Assembly: GCA_023416995.1 (NCBI GenBank)
Contig: JAEZGI010000007.1
Coordinates: forward strand, 1-26,833
Length of the DNA stretch: 26,833 bases
Direction: 5' to 3'
DNA from: Bacteroidota bacterium
GTDB lineage: Bacteria > Bacteroidota > Bacteroidia > Chitinophagales > Chitinophagaceae
This document shows positions 1-7,578 of this stretch, piece after piece (the stretch's first letter is position 1; each line of letters begins with the position of its first letter). The notes below the pieces were generated by a model. The model saw only the letters and a list, made by a program, of their open reading frames with translations, searched no databases and had not been told where the DNA came from. Made by a program: the position numbers and the translations under genes.

Positions 1-2181
1 GTGAATACATTGCAGGGCACCAATTCAGGCTTTGAGTTAACCAGAGGTAATACTTATCCCACGACTGCATTGCCGTTTGGCATGCATACCTGGACACCTC
101 AAACCGGTCGTAATGGCGATGGCTGGAAATACCAGTATTCAAGGTATGCCATACGTGGTTTTCAGCAGGCGCATCAATGCAGTTCCTGGTCAAATGATTA
201 CGCTGTGTTTTCGCTGATGCCTGTATTGGATGCACCGGTTGTGCATGAAGAACAGCGGGCCTCAGCATTCCTTCATGAAAAAGAAACAGGTAAACCGCAT
301 TACTATAGTGTGCAGTTTGAAAATGGTATACAAACGGAAATGTCACCTACCGAAAGAGGCGCACATCTCCGGTTCAGTTATCCTGCAGGTCAGGCTGCCT
401 GGTTGGTGCTGGATGGTTATACCGGTATGAGTGAGGTTGAGATACATCCTGAAAGTCGTACCATAACGGGTTGGGTGAATAATGGAAGAGGTTTTAAGGA
501 AGGGTATAAGAACTTTTTTGTTTTACAATTTGATCAGTCGTTTGAGGACTACGGAACCTGGGAGAACGAAAAAAATACACTGAAAGAAAAGTCTCTTCAT
601 GACCAGGGCAAAGGTCGTGGTGCTTATCTGCGTTTTGCACCTGGTGCGAAACTACAGGTGAAGGTTGCTTCTTCCTACATCAGTCCCGGCCAGGCGCTGC
701 TGAATTTGAAGACAGAACTGGGAGAAGACAAAAACCTCGAGGATACCCGCACAAAAGCAGAAGGTATCTGGAACAAACATCTTTCCAAAATCATTGTAGA
801 GGGCAGCGAAGAAGATAAGGCCACATTTTATTCCTGCTTTTTCCGTGCAAGTTTGTTTTCACGAAAGTTTTATGAAATTGATTCAGCAGGCAAACCGTAT
901 TATTTCTCCCCCTATAACGGTAAGGTATATGCGGGTTATATGTTTACTGATACGGGGCTTTGGGACACCTTCCGGGCGCAGTTTCCATTAAATGCTTTGT
1001 TATATCCCGGGATGCATGGTCAGTACATGCAGGCCCTGTTAGCGGCACAGGAGCAATGCGGCTGGCTTCCGGCCTGGTCGTTTCCCAATGAGCAGGGAAG
1101 CATGATCGGTAATCATGCCATTTCGTTACTGGCGGATGCCTGGGTAAAAGGCATCCGGACCTTCGATCCAAAACAGGGGCTTCGCGCTTACCAGCATGAG
1201 GCAAACAATAAAGGACCATGGGGTCCGGCTAACGGACGTGACGGCTTTGAAGATTATAATAAGCTGGGATACGCTGCATATCCCCGTACCCGTGAAGCCA
1301 CAGCCAAAACATTGGAGTATGCCTATGATGACTTCTGCGCGTATGCATTGGCAAAGGCGACGGGTAACGATAGTATGGCCACGCAGTTTGCGAAAAATAT
1401 GTTCAATTATAAAAATGTGTATAATCCTGCAACCGGGTTTATGCAGGGCAGGGGACGCAATGGTGAGTGGATAAAAAACTTTGATCCTGTTGAATGGGGC
1501 GGGCCATATACCGAGGGCAATGCCTGGCACTGGTTATGGTCGGTATTTCATGATGTGAAAGGATTGTCTGATCTGATGGGTGGTGACGAAGCGGTAGCAC
1601 GTAAGATGGATTCAGTGTTCAATTTGCCGTCGACTGTTAAGGTAGGTACTTACAATATGTTTATTCATGAGATGGCAGAAATGGTGATGGCGCGTATGGG
1701 TCAGTATGCACATGGCAATCAGCCGATTCAACACATGCCCTATCTTTATAATTATGTAAGGCAACCGTGGAAATCGCAATATCATCTACGTAACATCATG
1801 AGTAAATTATATGATGCCAGCGAAAATGGTTACCCGGGTGATGAGGACCAGGGACAGACCAGTTCCTGGTATGTGTTGAGTGCAATTGGGTTCTATAGTG
1901 TCTGCCCGGGAACAGACGAATATGTTGTAGGTAGCCCTATTTTTAAAAAGGTAACGATCAACCTGGAGAACGGCAAACAATTTGTGATTGATGCAGCAAA
2001 TAACAATGCCGGACGTCCATACATCCGTTCTGCCAGATTGAACGGTGCGGCTTATACGAAAAACTATCTGAGGCACCAGGATATCGTAAACGGTGGCACA
2101 TTCAAACTGGTGATGGATAAGTCGCCCAATACCCAGCGTGGTATCAACGACACAGACAAACCATTTTCGGTTTCAAGGTAA
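1..2181 (+). CDS. GH92 family alpha-mannosidase, 5'-truncated by the window edge
   Basis: An exo-acting, calcium-dependent inverting alpha-mannosidase, normally exported to the periplasm or cell surface. The first codons read VNTLQGT, matching the family's opening VNPxIGT motif, so GTG at base 1 is an internal valine and the signal peptide lies upstream of the window. The catalytic pattern is complete: E505 in YTEGNAW (general acid), H556-E557 in IHEMAEM, and D614/D616 in GDEDQGQ. From my recollection of the Bacteroides enzyme BT3990 (E533, H584-E585, D642/D644) the offset is a constant 28 residues, and the His-Glu pair is reported as a mark of alpha-1,2-mannosidases. The usual HxSGxG segment is replaced by HQCSSW at 58-63, resembling the HQPSPW subgroup. 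It ends 13 nt before the GH172 gene, so the two are probably one transcript. Family assignment is firm; linkage preference is inferred. Confidence 0.95.
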   Translation: MNTLQGTNSGFELTRGNTYPTTALPFGMHTWTPQTGRNGDGWKYQYSRYAIRGFQQAHQCSSWSNDYAVFSLMPVLDAPVVHEEQRASAFLHEKETGKPHYYSVQFENGIQTEMSPTERGAHLRFSYPAGQAAWLVLDGYTGMSEVEIHPESRTITGWVNNGRGFKEGYKNFFVLQFDQSFEDYGTWENEKNTLKEKSLHDQGKGRGAYLRFAPGAKLQVKVASSYISPGQALLNLKTELGEDKNLEDTRTKAEGIWNKHLSKIIVEGSEEDKATFYSCFFRASLFSRKFYEIDSAGKPYYFSPYNGKVYAGYMFTDTGLWDTFRAQFPLNALLYPGMHGQYMQALLAAQEQCGWLPAWSFPNEQGSMIGNHAISLLADAWVKGIRTFDPKQGLRAYQHEANNKGPWGPANGRDGFEDYNKLGYAAYPRTREATAKTLEYAYDDFCAYALAKATGNDSMATQFAKNMFNYKNVYNPATGFMQGRGRNGEWIKNFDPVEWGGPYTEGNAWHWLWSVFHDVKGLSDLMGGDEAVARKMDSVFNLPSTVKVGTYNMFIHEMAEMVMARMGQYAHGNQPIQHMPYLYNYVRQPWKSQYHLRNIMSKLYDASENGYPGDEDQGQTSSWYVLSAIGFYSVCPGTDEYVVGSPIFKKVTINLENGKQFVIDAANNNAGRPYIRSARLNGAAYTKNYLRHQDIVNGGTFKLVMDKSPNTQRGINDTDKPFSVSR

Positions 2182-2194
2182 AGATTAAGAAAAC

Positions 2195-4081
2195 ATGATG
2201 AAAAGAGTAATACTGATTGCTTTGGCGCTGGTTCCTGGTTTTGGAGCTATGGCGCAACAGGTAGTGAATATGGAAACTGAGTTGCGGCGGTTGCAGGATC
2301 TATCATCGTTGCCTGCTTACATTGATAACTCGTATGTTGGAATGGAATCTTCTTACGACCGCACAGGGGGGAATAACGATGGGTTTGAGGGTACCTATTC
2401 TTTTGTTCGCAAACAGGAAGATGGTGGGCTTGTGATATTTGAGAAAGATGGTAAAGGTGTGGTGGAAAGAATATGGACACCCACACCCACCGACGATACC
2501 CTTGATTTTTATTTTGATAAAGCGGCTTCTCCCTCTTTTTCTATAAAATTCAATGATCTGTTCTCGGGCAAGGTCGCGCCATTTCTGGAACCTGTGGTTG
2601 GAAAAAAAGTTGGAGGATGGTATAGTTATCTCCCTATACCTTTCCGGGACGGTATCAAAATTGTTTTTCGTGGTAAACGCATTATGTTTCACCAGGTGCA
2701 GTATCGTTCGTATACCGGTGACGAGCAGGTAACCACCTTTCAGCCGGCATTATCGAACGGTGCGCAAGCTGTAATGGAAAAAATCCAAAGCGATTGGTCG
2801 TCAATTGTTAAACCCGCCTTGCCGAATACAAAAACCATACGTAAAACGGCAACACTTACGCCTGGCAAAGCAGTGACCCTTGCGAAGATCCAAAAAGGCG
2901 GAAGAATTGTCAGCCTTGATATCACACCGGGGGATGCGTTTTCAGGTATGGCAAACGCCATTGATCTTAAGGTAACCTGGGATGGTGAGCAAACACCGGC
3001 CATATATGCGCCGGCCGCGGATTTTTTCGGTTATGCATTCGGGTCAGCTTCTATGAAAAGTTTATTGTCGGGTGTGGCAGACGGTAAAGCTTATTGTTAC
3101 ATCCCGATGCCTTTTGATCGCAGTGCGACAATCGAACTTATATACAGGAAAAATCAGTCAGGTTTACCTACTGTTCATATAAGCAGTGAAGTTGTGTGGA
3201 TCGAAGATAAACGCAGAAAAGATGAAGGTAAATTTTATGCTTATTGGAAAAGAGAACAACCCGCGCCTGGTCAGCCTTATGTTTTCCTGGAGGGAAAAGG
3301 TAAGGGACATTATGTTGGCACTGTGTTGTTAAGTCAGGCGAAGACATACAATCATCACACGGAATTTTTTGAAGGCGATGATTCTACTGTATTAGATGGC
3401 AGGTATACTTTACATGGCACCGGATCTGAAGATTATTTTAACGGTGGTTGGTATGCGCAGCCAAACGGTTGGGTAGAACGCAAAGGAGCGCCATTAAGCG
3501 GTTGTCTTGATTATTCCTTACCACTTAGCCGTACCGGTGGTTACCGATTTTTTGTATCAGATAAAATGTCTTTTGATGAAAGCATTTATCATAGCATCGA
3601 GCATGGTCCTGTCAATAACAATAGAAAGGTGGAGTACACCTCTGTTGCGATGTATTATGCTCCTGCTGCGATTGCGGTTGGTAAGGCACCAACAAACGAT
3701 GGTTCATTGATTTCGCTACCGGATACATTCAGCTTTTACCCAAGACTAATGAACCATGTGTCGTACGAAGGCAATGCGAAGCTGGTGGATGGTGATGGAG
3801 AAATCGGGCAGGGGCAGTCGGGTGTTTTTGTAATTGATGTAAGCGAAGTTCCACCTGGTAAGTATACATTGTATGTACATGGGTTTGGCATTGATGGTAT
3901 GAAATACCAGTTGGGCGGCAAGAATTTTACAGGCAGGGGAGCTGCCAACAACGTGAGACAGATGCAGGATCATGTATTGGGGCAGATTACTGTTGATGAA
4001 TCAAAAGCACCTATACGTTTGCCTGTAACTGCGGATAAGGGTAAACTTCGGATCGCCATTTTTCATATAGCACGAGAATAA
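2195..4081 (+). CDS. GH172 (DUF2961) family glycoside hydrolase, secreted
   Basis: Characterised members of this family hydrolyse furanosides (difructose dianhydride I, alpha-D-arabinofuranosides, alpha-D-fructofuranosides). The 628-residue product starts with a signal peptide (MMKR, a hydrophobic stretch, then GAMA before QQ near residue 21). The family's N-terminal block is visible (SSYDRTGGNNDG near 53-64, then GVVERIW). The active-site hallmark HGTGSEDYFNGGW lies at about 407-419, with E412 the probable acid/base; the FFEGDD segment about 19 residues earlier (E393) is the likely second carboxylate. A C-terminal beta-rich region follows. The start lies 13 nt after the GH92 stop, which supports co-transcription and joint action on one glycan. 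The exact sugar cannot be read from sequence; an arabinofuranoside or fructofuranoside is the main expectation. Confidence 0.92.
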   Translation: MMKRVILIALALVPGFGAMAQQVVNMETELRRLQDLSSLPAYIDNSYVGMESSYDRTGGNNDGFEGTYSFVRKQEDGGLVIFEKDGKGVVERIWTPTPTDDTLDFYFDKAASPSFSIKFNDLFSGKVAPFLEPVVGKKVGGWYSYLPIPFRDGIKIVFRGKRIMFHQVQYRSYTGDEQVTTFQPALSNGAQAVMEKIQSDWSSIVKPALPNTKTIRKTATLTPGKAVTLAKIQKGGRIVSLDITPGDAFSGMANAIDLKVTWDGEQTPAIYAPAADFFGYAFGSASMKSLLSGVADGKAYCYIPMPFDRSATIELIYRKNQSGLPTVHISSEVVWIEDKRRKDEGKFYAYWKREQPAPGQPYVFLEGKGKGHYVGTVLLSQAKTYNHHTEFFEGDDSTVLDGRYTLHGTGSEDYFNGGWYAQPNGWVERKGAPLSGCLDYSLPLSRTGGYRFFVSDKMSFDESIYHSIEHGPVNNNRKVEYTSVAMYYAPAAIAVGKAPTNDGSLISLPDTFSFYPRLMNHVSYEGNAKLVDGDGEIGQGQSGVFVIDVSEVPPGKYTLYVHGFGIDGMKYQLGGKNFTGRGAANNVRQMQDHVLGQITVDESKAPIRLPVTADKGKLRIAIFHIARE

Positions 4082-4150
4082 ATACGTAAAAACATTTAGC
4101 GAATCTTCGAATTCTATGTAATAATCCGGGCCGGTTTCCGTTGAATTGGC

Positions 4151-4654
4151 ATGGATCATTCAAAATACCGGACCGGGCCCAGGAGAGTGGGGGCCGCTAT
4201 TGTTGATCGCGTACTGTTTTTCCCGATGTTATGGATAGAGGGCTGGATGTATAACCAGTCTGCGCCGCTCACAGCGTTTGTTGGCTGGATGTTGCTGACT
4301 GCCATTTTGCATTTGGTATATTCTATCGCATTTATTACCAGATACGGACAGACACCTGGTAAATGGTTGATGGGTGTTCGTGTGCTTGATGAAACCGAAA
4401 CACGGCATCTCACTTTTATTGAAGCTTTCCGTCGCGAGATGATTTATTTTATCATTGAGATTACTGGTATTCTTGTGTTTTTATATGTATCGACCACACG
4501 CGAAGATGACGGCACCCTGTATAATGGATATCGCAGCTTTGTAAGAAACGTAGGTCTTATCTGGGTTTGGCTGGTGCTGGCGTCTATGTTATCAAATCCG
4601 AAGCGTCGTTCGATCCATGATTTCCTTGGACGGGCGGTGGTAGTAAGGGGATGA
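4151..4654 (+). CDS. RDD family integral membrane protein
   Basis: A 167-residue inner-membrane protein of the RDD family. The family marks are present: GPRRVGAAIVDRVLFF at the start (the conserved Arg and Asp), GQTPGKWLMGVRVLD in the middle, and NPKRRSIHDFLGRAVVV at the end. Three to four hydrophobic segments are visible (about 20-35, 40-62, 95-112, 133-146). Family function is poorly defined; members have been linked to ion transport and small-molecule export, but nothing here indicates a substrate. It sits 69 nt downstream of the GH172 gene on the same strand, in a spacer with no clear Bacteroidota promoter, so read-through from the glycosidase operon is possible. A hairpin follows the stop directly. 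Confidence 0.88.
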   Translation: MDHSKYRTGPRRVGAAIVDRVLFFPMLWIEGWMYNQSAPLTAFVGWMLLTAILHLVYSIAFITRYGQTPGKWLMGVRVLDETETRHLTFIEAFRREMIYFIIEITGILVFLYVSTTREDDGTLYNGYRSFVRNVGLIWVWLVLASMLSNPKRRSIHDFLGRAVVVRG

Positions 4655-4679
4655 ACCGGAAGCCAGGCTGACTTCCGGT
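4655..4679. terminator. Hairpin between convergent genes, probable bidirectional terminator
   Basis: A perfect 8-bp stem, ACCGGAAG (4655-4662) and CTTCCGGT (4672-4679), with a 9-nt loop, begins immediately after the RDD stop codon and 16 nt before the end of the convergent reductase gene. There is no strong T-run on either side, so termination efficiency is uncertain, but the position between converging genes fits. Confidence 0.55.
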
Positions 4680-4695
4680 GGAACCAATGAGGGTC

Positions 4696-5280
4696 TTACT
4701 GAATAGTATCTCCGGTGTCGTTATAATAACTCAGTTCAGTAACTCCGCATTTGAACCGTTGAGTCGATAACAGTGTTAGTTTCTGTTTATCGCTGATGTT
4801 TTTAAAAAATGGAATTCCTTTTCCAAGGATGAGTGGGTTCACAAACAGCCAATAGCCATCAATGAGGTTTAATTGCATCAGTGAGTGGGTTGCCGAAGGA
4901 CTGCCAAATACAAGGATCTCTTTGTCATCTTGTTTCTTAATGTCCTGTATCGTTTCAGCGAGGTTCTTGTTAAGCACAACAGTATCTGCTTTTTCTCCTG
5001 ACTGCGTAGAAGTTGATAGGACAAGCTTTTTTACTGTTTTGTACCAGGCGGCATGTTGAATATCATGTTTAGTGGCCTTTGGTTTATCGGCTGCTGTGGG
5101 CCAATAACTTTCCATCAGTTCATATGTTTTGCGTCCGTACATGGCAGTGTCTGTCCGACTTATACGTTGACCTACTGAATCAAAAACTTCCTGGTCAATT
5201 TTTATCCAATCCATTTCACCGTTTGGACCTGCTGCAAAACCATCGAGTGAAATATGCATAAATGCTATCAGCTTACTCAT
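4696..5280 (-). CDS. Dihydrofolate reductase / RibD C-terminal domain family protein
   Basis: A 194-residue cytosolic NAD(P)H-dependent reductase-fold protein of the RibD C-terminal family (YwjB/YyaP-like). It opens MSKLIAFMHISLDGFAAGPNG, the family's N-terminal strand and SLDGF turn, followed by DTAMYGRKTYELM (about 44-56), EILVFGSPSATHSL (about 120-133, the nucleotide-binding glycine loop) and the C-terminal LILGKGIPFFK motif. Length is typical for the family. These proteins are often annotated as dihydrofolate reductases, but most have no proven substrate. It is the last of three codirectional genes, 116 nt downstream of the VOC gene, so it may have its own promoter; I found no convincing TAnnTTTG box, only a weak TATCTTG. 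Confidence 0.88.
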   Translation of the reverse strand: MSKLIAFMHISLDGFAAGPNGEMDWIKIDQEVFDSVGQRISRTDTAMYGRKTYELMESYWPTAADKPKATKHDIQHAAWYKTVKKLVLSTSTQSGEKADTVVLNKNLAETIQDIKKQDDKEILVFGSPSATHSLMQLNLIDGYWLFVNPLILGKGIPFFKNISDKQKLTLLSTQRFKCGVTELSYYNDTGDTIQ

Positions 5281-5396
5281 AAGATTGTGTGGGTTTAATC
5301 GTCAAGATAATTCGTTTTGATTTCAGGCGGTGATAGCAATTTTATGAACGGCAAGGACCCATCAGCATGCAGTTAATTTTATACATTTTTGCGGTA

Positions 5397-5849
5397 TCAA
5401 GAAAGCGGTTCTGCAAGACCGATAAGCAGTCCTTCGGGCCCACGAATATAACAGAGCCGGTAAGCCTGCTCGTACTGTACCACTTCACCCACCACCTTTG
5501 CTCCTAACTTTTGAAGTCTTGTAAGTGTTCCGTTTAGATCCCTGACAGCGAACATCACACGTAGATAACCCAGCGAATTTACCGGTGAAGTCCTGTTATC
5601 CGCGACAACAGCGGGTCTGCGAAATGACGATAATTCAAGCCGGCTATGTCCATCGGGCGTAACCATGATCGCTACATCAACATGCTGATCGCCCAAACCC
5701 GTTACACGGCCGGCCCATTCCCCCTCGATTGAATATCGGCCCTGAAGGGTTAAACCCAGTTCTGTAAAAAAGGCAATAACATCGTCAAGCGATTCCACTA
5801 CGATACCGACGTTATCCATTCTTAAAAGATTGTTCGTTTCCATGGTCAA
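5397..5849 (-). CDS. VOC (glyoxalase/bleomycin-resistance) superfamily protein
   Basis: A 150-residue protein with the paired beta-alpha-beta-beta-beta modules of the vicinal oxygen chelate fold: MDNVGIVVESLDDVIAFFTE at the start of module one and LGYLRVMFAVRDLNGTL opening module two, ending YIRGPEGLLIGLAEPL. In many VOC enzymes the first strand carries a metal-binding His or Gln; here it is Asn-Val, so metal chemistry is uncertain although the C-terminal Glu is kept. Function could be lyase, isomerase, dioxygenase or a binding protein. A second Met two codons in is an equally good start. It lies 40 nt downstream of the HExxH-protein gene and is probably co-transcribed with it. Confidence 0.85.
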   Translation of the reverse strand: MTMETNNLLRMDNVGIVVESLDDVIAFFTELGLTLQGRYSIEGEWAGRVTGLGDQHVDVAIMVTPDGHSRLELSSFRRPAVVADNRTSPVNSLGYLRVMFAVRDLNGTLTRLQKLGAKVVGEVVQYEQAYRLCYIRGPEGLLIGLAEPLS

Positions 5850-5889
5850 AGTTTCGTTTTAAGAATCATGATCAAAAGATAGAAGGGTG

Positions 5890-6594
5890 TTACCTCGACA
5901 TCAATTTCAACTCCTCAATAAATTTTTCATACCCTTCAATGTCGTTCACAATCTCCCACGCGCGTTTATAGTCCGGTCCAAACTGGTTGCGATAACGATT
6001 GTCCAGCCAATTCAGTATTTCGGTTTTGTTCAGTTTTATCAGCGCCAATTTTTCCAATGCCATTGAATGAAGGTGGTTGAGGATAAGGGGTAGCTCTGAA
6101 TTATACTTTTTTCGCAGTACTGAGATATCATATACAGGTCTTGTATAGGTATGCATGATCTCATGGAACAGCAGTTCCGGAAATGCCCATAGCGGCAACT
6201 GCTTGTCAGCTGTTGATAAAAATCTTTTCATGTTAATGATCAGCGGGGAACTCATAGAAGAAAACTCGCAAACAGTTAAGGTTGCCTGCATTTCGTTGTA
6301 TGGAAAGTTAACTCCTGTTTCAGTGATCACAGTTTTAAGATATGTCGGACCATCTTTATCCCAGAGCTTTTGAAATTCATCCAGTCTGTTATACAGTTCA
6401 TTGACATCTTCTTTTTGAAGAGGTTTATTAATGGCTTGCGCACATGCCTGGTCGAAAGGAGTTCCATTTCTAAGATAAACGAGCTGGATTCTTGGTATCG
6501 CCGGTCCGGTGGCAGCTTTCTTTCCTGTTGTTTGTGCAATGGCAGGTTGCAAACAGAACGCAAGACAACACAGCATGATAAGATGATGTTTCAT
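5890..6594 (-). CDS. Secreted HExxH-motif protein, putative zinc metallopeptidase
   Basis: A 234-residue exported protein of unknown family. A signal peptide is clear (MKHH, hydrophobic LIMLCCLAFCL, then PAIA before Q21). The central helix LLFHEIMHTY carries H144-E145-x-x-H148, the zinc-protease signature; H174, H176 or E181 in NHLHSMALEK about 26-33 residues on could supply a third ligand. The rest is mainly alpha-helical with no second recognisable domain. I do not recognise a named family, and HExxH alone does not prove proteolysis. The gene starts in a divergent intergenic region shared with the PhyH gene at 6787 and probably leads a transcript with the VOC protein. Moderate confidence in export and metal binding; substrate unknown. 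Confidence 0.8.
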   Translation of the reverse strand: MKHHLIMLCCLAFCLQPAIAQTTGKKAATGPAIPRIQLVYLRNGTPFDQACAQAINKPLQKEDVNELYNRLDEFQKLWDKDGPTYLKTVITETGVNFPYNEMQATLTVCEFSSMSSPLIINMKRFLSTADKQLPLWAFPELLFHEIMHTYTRPVYDISVLRKKYNSELPLILNHLHSMALEKLALIKLNKTEILNWLDNRYRNQFGPDYKRAWEIVNDIEGYEKFIEELKLMSR

Positions 6595-6613
6595 GACCGG
6601 CGATATTTACAAT

Positions 6614-6633
6614 AAAGATAATGTTTATCTTTG
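6614..6633. promoter_or_regulatory. Palindrome overlapping a -7 box in the divergent promoter region
   Basis: AAAGATAA (6614-6621), a 3-nt spacer, and TTATCTTT (6625-6632) form a perfect 8-bp inverted repeat. Its right arm forms the -7 element TATCTTTG (6626-6633) of the Bacteroidota consensus TAnnTTTG reading rightward; its left arm gives the near-match TATCTTTA reading leftward. No clear -33 TTTG was found on either side, so the promoter call is tentative. The symmetry could be an operator or only the coincidence of two mirrored -7 boxes. Confidence 0.4.
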
Positions 6634-6780
6634 CGCGATGAGAATGACGGTGTTCTTATAAATACTTCTTTCGCTTCTTACACTACAACGCCACGTTGTA
6701 CTGCATTGCTATGTATGGTTATCAGCATCAGCATGTTTTGCATCTACTTCAATATCTTTTACAAACAACATTCAATTTAA
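6631..6780 (+). other. Possible upstream/leader ORF before the PhyH gene
   Basis: One frame is open from TTG at 6631 (or ATG at 6715) to TAA at 6778-6780, ending 6 nt before the PhyH ATG. Its predicted peptide is unusual: a SYTTTPRCT threonine-rich stretch, then LLCMVISISMFCIYFNIFY, rich in Ile, Ser and Cys. A separate 7-codon ORF, MRMTVFL, begins at 6638, only five bases after the -7 box. The composition recalls amino-acid attenuator leader peptides such as thr leaders, but neither ORF has a proven start and no terminator/antiterminator pair is evident. Translational coupling to the PhyH gene is possible because of the short gap. Confidence 0.2.
6684..6700. repeat. 7-bp inverted repeat in the PhyH leader
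   Basis: TACAACG (6684-6690) and CGTTGTA (6694-6700) are perfect complements around a 3-nt CCA spacer, about 90 nt upstream of the PhyH start. It lies downstream of the candidate promoter and so would be in the mRNA leader; it may be an RNA hairpin or a protein-binding site. Confidence 0.4.
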
Positions 6781-6786
6781 AACCGT

Positions 6787-7566
6787 ATGTTAAATCAGCA
6801 CGAACTTCAACAGTTTATAACTCAAGGATTCGTTGTCATTGAGAATGCCTTTTCAAGTGCTATTGCAGCAGAAGTGGTCGATATCTTATGGAAAGATATT
6901 CCGTTCGACAGGGCGAATTCCAAAACATGGAACCAGCCGGTTGTTCGTCTTGGCATGTATTCACAACAACCTTTTATAAAATCTTTAAACAATTCTAAGC
7001 TACATGCAGCCTACGATCAGTTGGTTGGAGAAAAACGTTGGCTGCCTCCACAGAGTGTTGGCACCTTTCCAATCAGGTTCCCTGCCGATGATGCACCGAC
7101 GGACACCGGCAAACATGTTGATGCAAGTTTTCCCGGGGATGCACCTGCAGATTATATGCAATGGCGGGTTAACGTAAAATCAAAAGGCAGGGCCCTGCTA
7201 ATGTTGGTGCTCTATTCGGATGTTAGTGAAAATGACGCGCCGACAGTGTTATACAGGCAATCGCATTTAGACGTTGCACGTTTGTTGTGGAGTGAAGGCG
7301 ACCGGGGTTTATCTTTCATAGAGCTGGCAGATAAATTAAGTGAAGTGCCTGATCGTGAAAAAGTGTTTGCTACCGGAAGGGCAGGTACTGTTTATTTATG
7401 TCATCCTTTTATTGTGCATGCGGCACAGTCACACCGTGGTACGACCCCGAAGTTTATGGCTCAACCTCCATTGCTACTTAAAGAAGAATTGACGATAACA
7501 GGTGGTTTGTTACCACATCCGCCCGTGGAAGAAGCTATTCGTTTGGCAGTAAATACAACACGGTGA
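6787..7566 (+). CDS. Phytanoyl-CoA dioxygenase (PhyH) family protein
   Basis: A 259-residue Fe(II)/2-oxoglutarate-dependent oxygenase-fold protein. The facial triad can be placed at H110-x-D112 (GKHVDAS) and the distal H211 in PFIVHAAQSHRGTTPKFMAQ. The PhyH-typical N-terminal FITQGFVVIENAF (about 10-22) is present. In many relatives the region after the distal His reads NRG..PR; here it is HRGTTPK, so a Lys (K222) may replace the usual 2-oxoglutarate-anchoring Arg, or R217 may serve. PhyH enzymes hydroxylate small molecules or lipids; the substrate here is unknown. It is transcribed rightward alone and converges with the 7579-8298 gene, only 12 nt separating the two stops. A leader with palindromes and an upstream ORF precedes it. 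Confidence 0.87.
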   Translation: MLNQHELQQFITQGFVVIENAFSSAIAAEVVDILWKDIPFDRANSKTWNQPVVRLGMYSQQPFIKSLNNSKLHAAYDQLVGEKRWLPPQSVGTFPIRFPADDAPTDTGKHVDASFPGDAPADYMQWRVNVKSKGRALLMLVLYSDVSENDAPTVLYRQSHLDVARLLWSEGDRGLSFIELADKLSEVPDREKVFATGRAGTVYLCHPFIVHAAQSHRGTTPKFMAQPPLLLKEELTITGGLLPHPPVEEAIRLAVNTTR

Positions 7567-7578
7567 TGTGATTGCGCG

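Noticed and set aside
1..3. GTG at base 1 as the real start of the GH92 gene
   Set aside because: The codon is the conserved Val of the VNxxxGT family motif, and a secreted enzyme of this type needs a signal peptide that is not in the window.
1126..1530. Minus-strand ORF of 134 codons inside the GH92 gene
   Set aside because: It is antisense to the catalytic region of GH92, whose active-site spacing is intact; no independent evidence of coding.
5281..5396. TATCTTG-like box as promoter of the DHFR-like gene
   Set aside because: It lacks the full TAnnTTTG match and has no -33 TTTG at a proper distance.
5874..5881. TATCTTTT on the minus strand as promoter of the VOC gene
   Set aside because: The final G of the -7 consensus is missing, no -33 element is present, and the 40-nt gap suggests read-through from the upstream gene.
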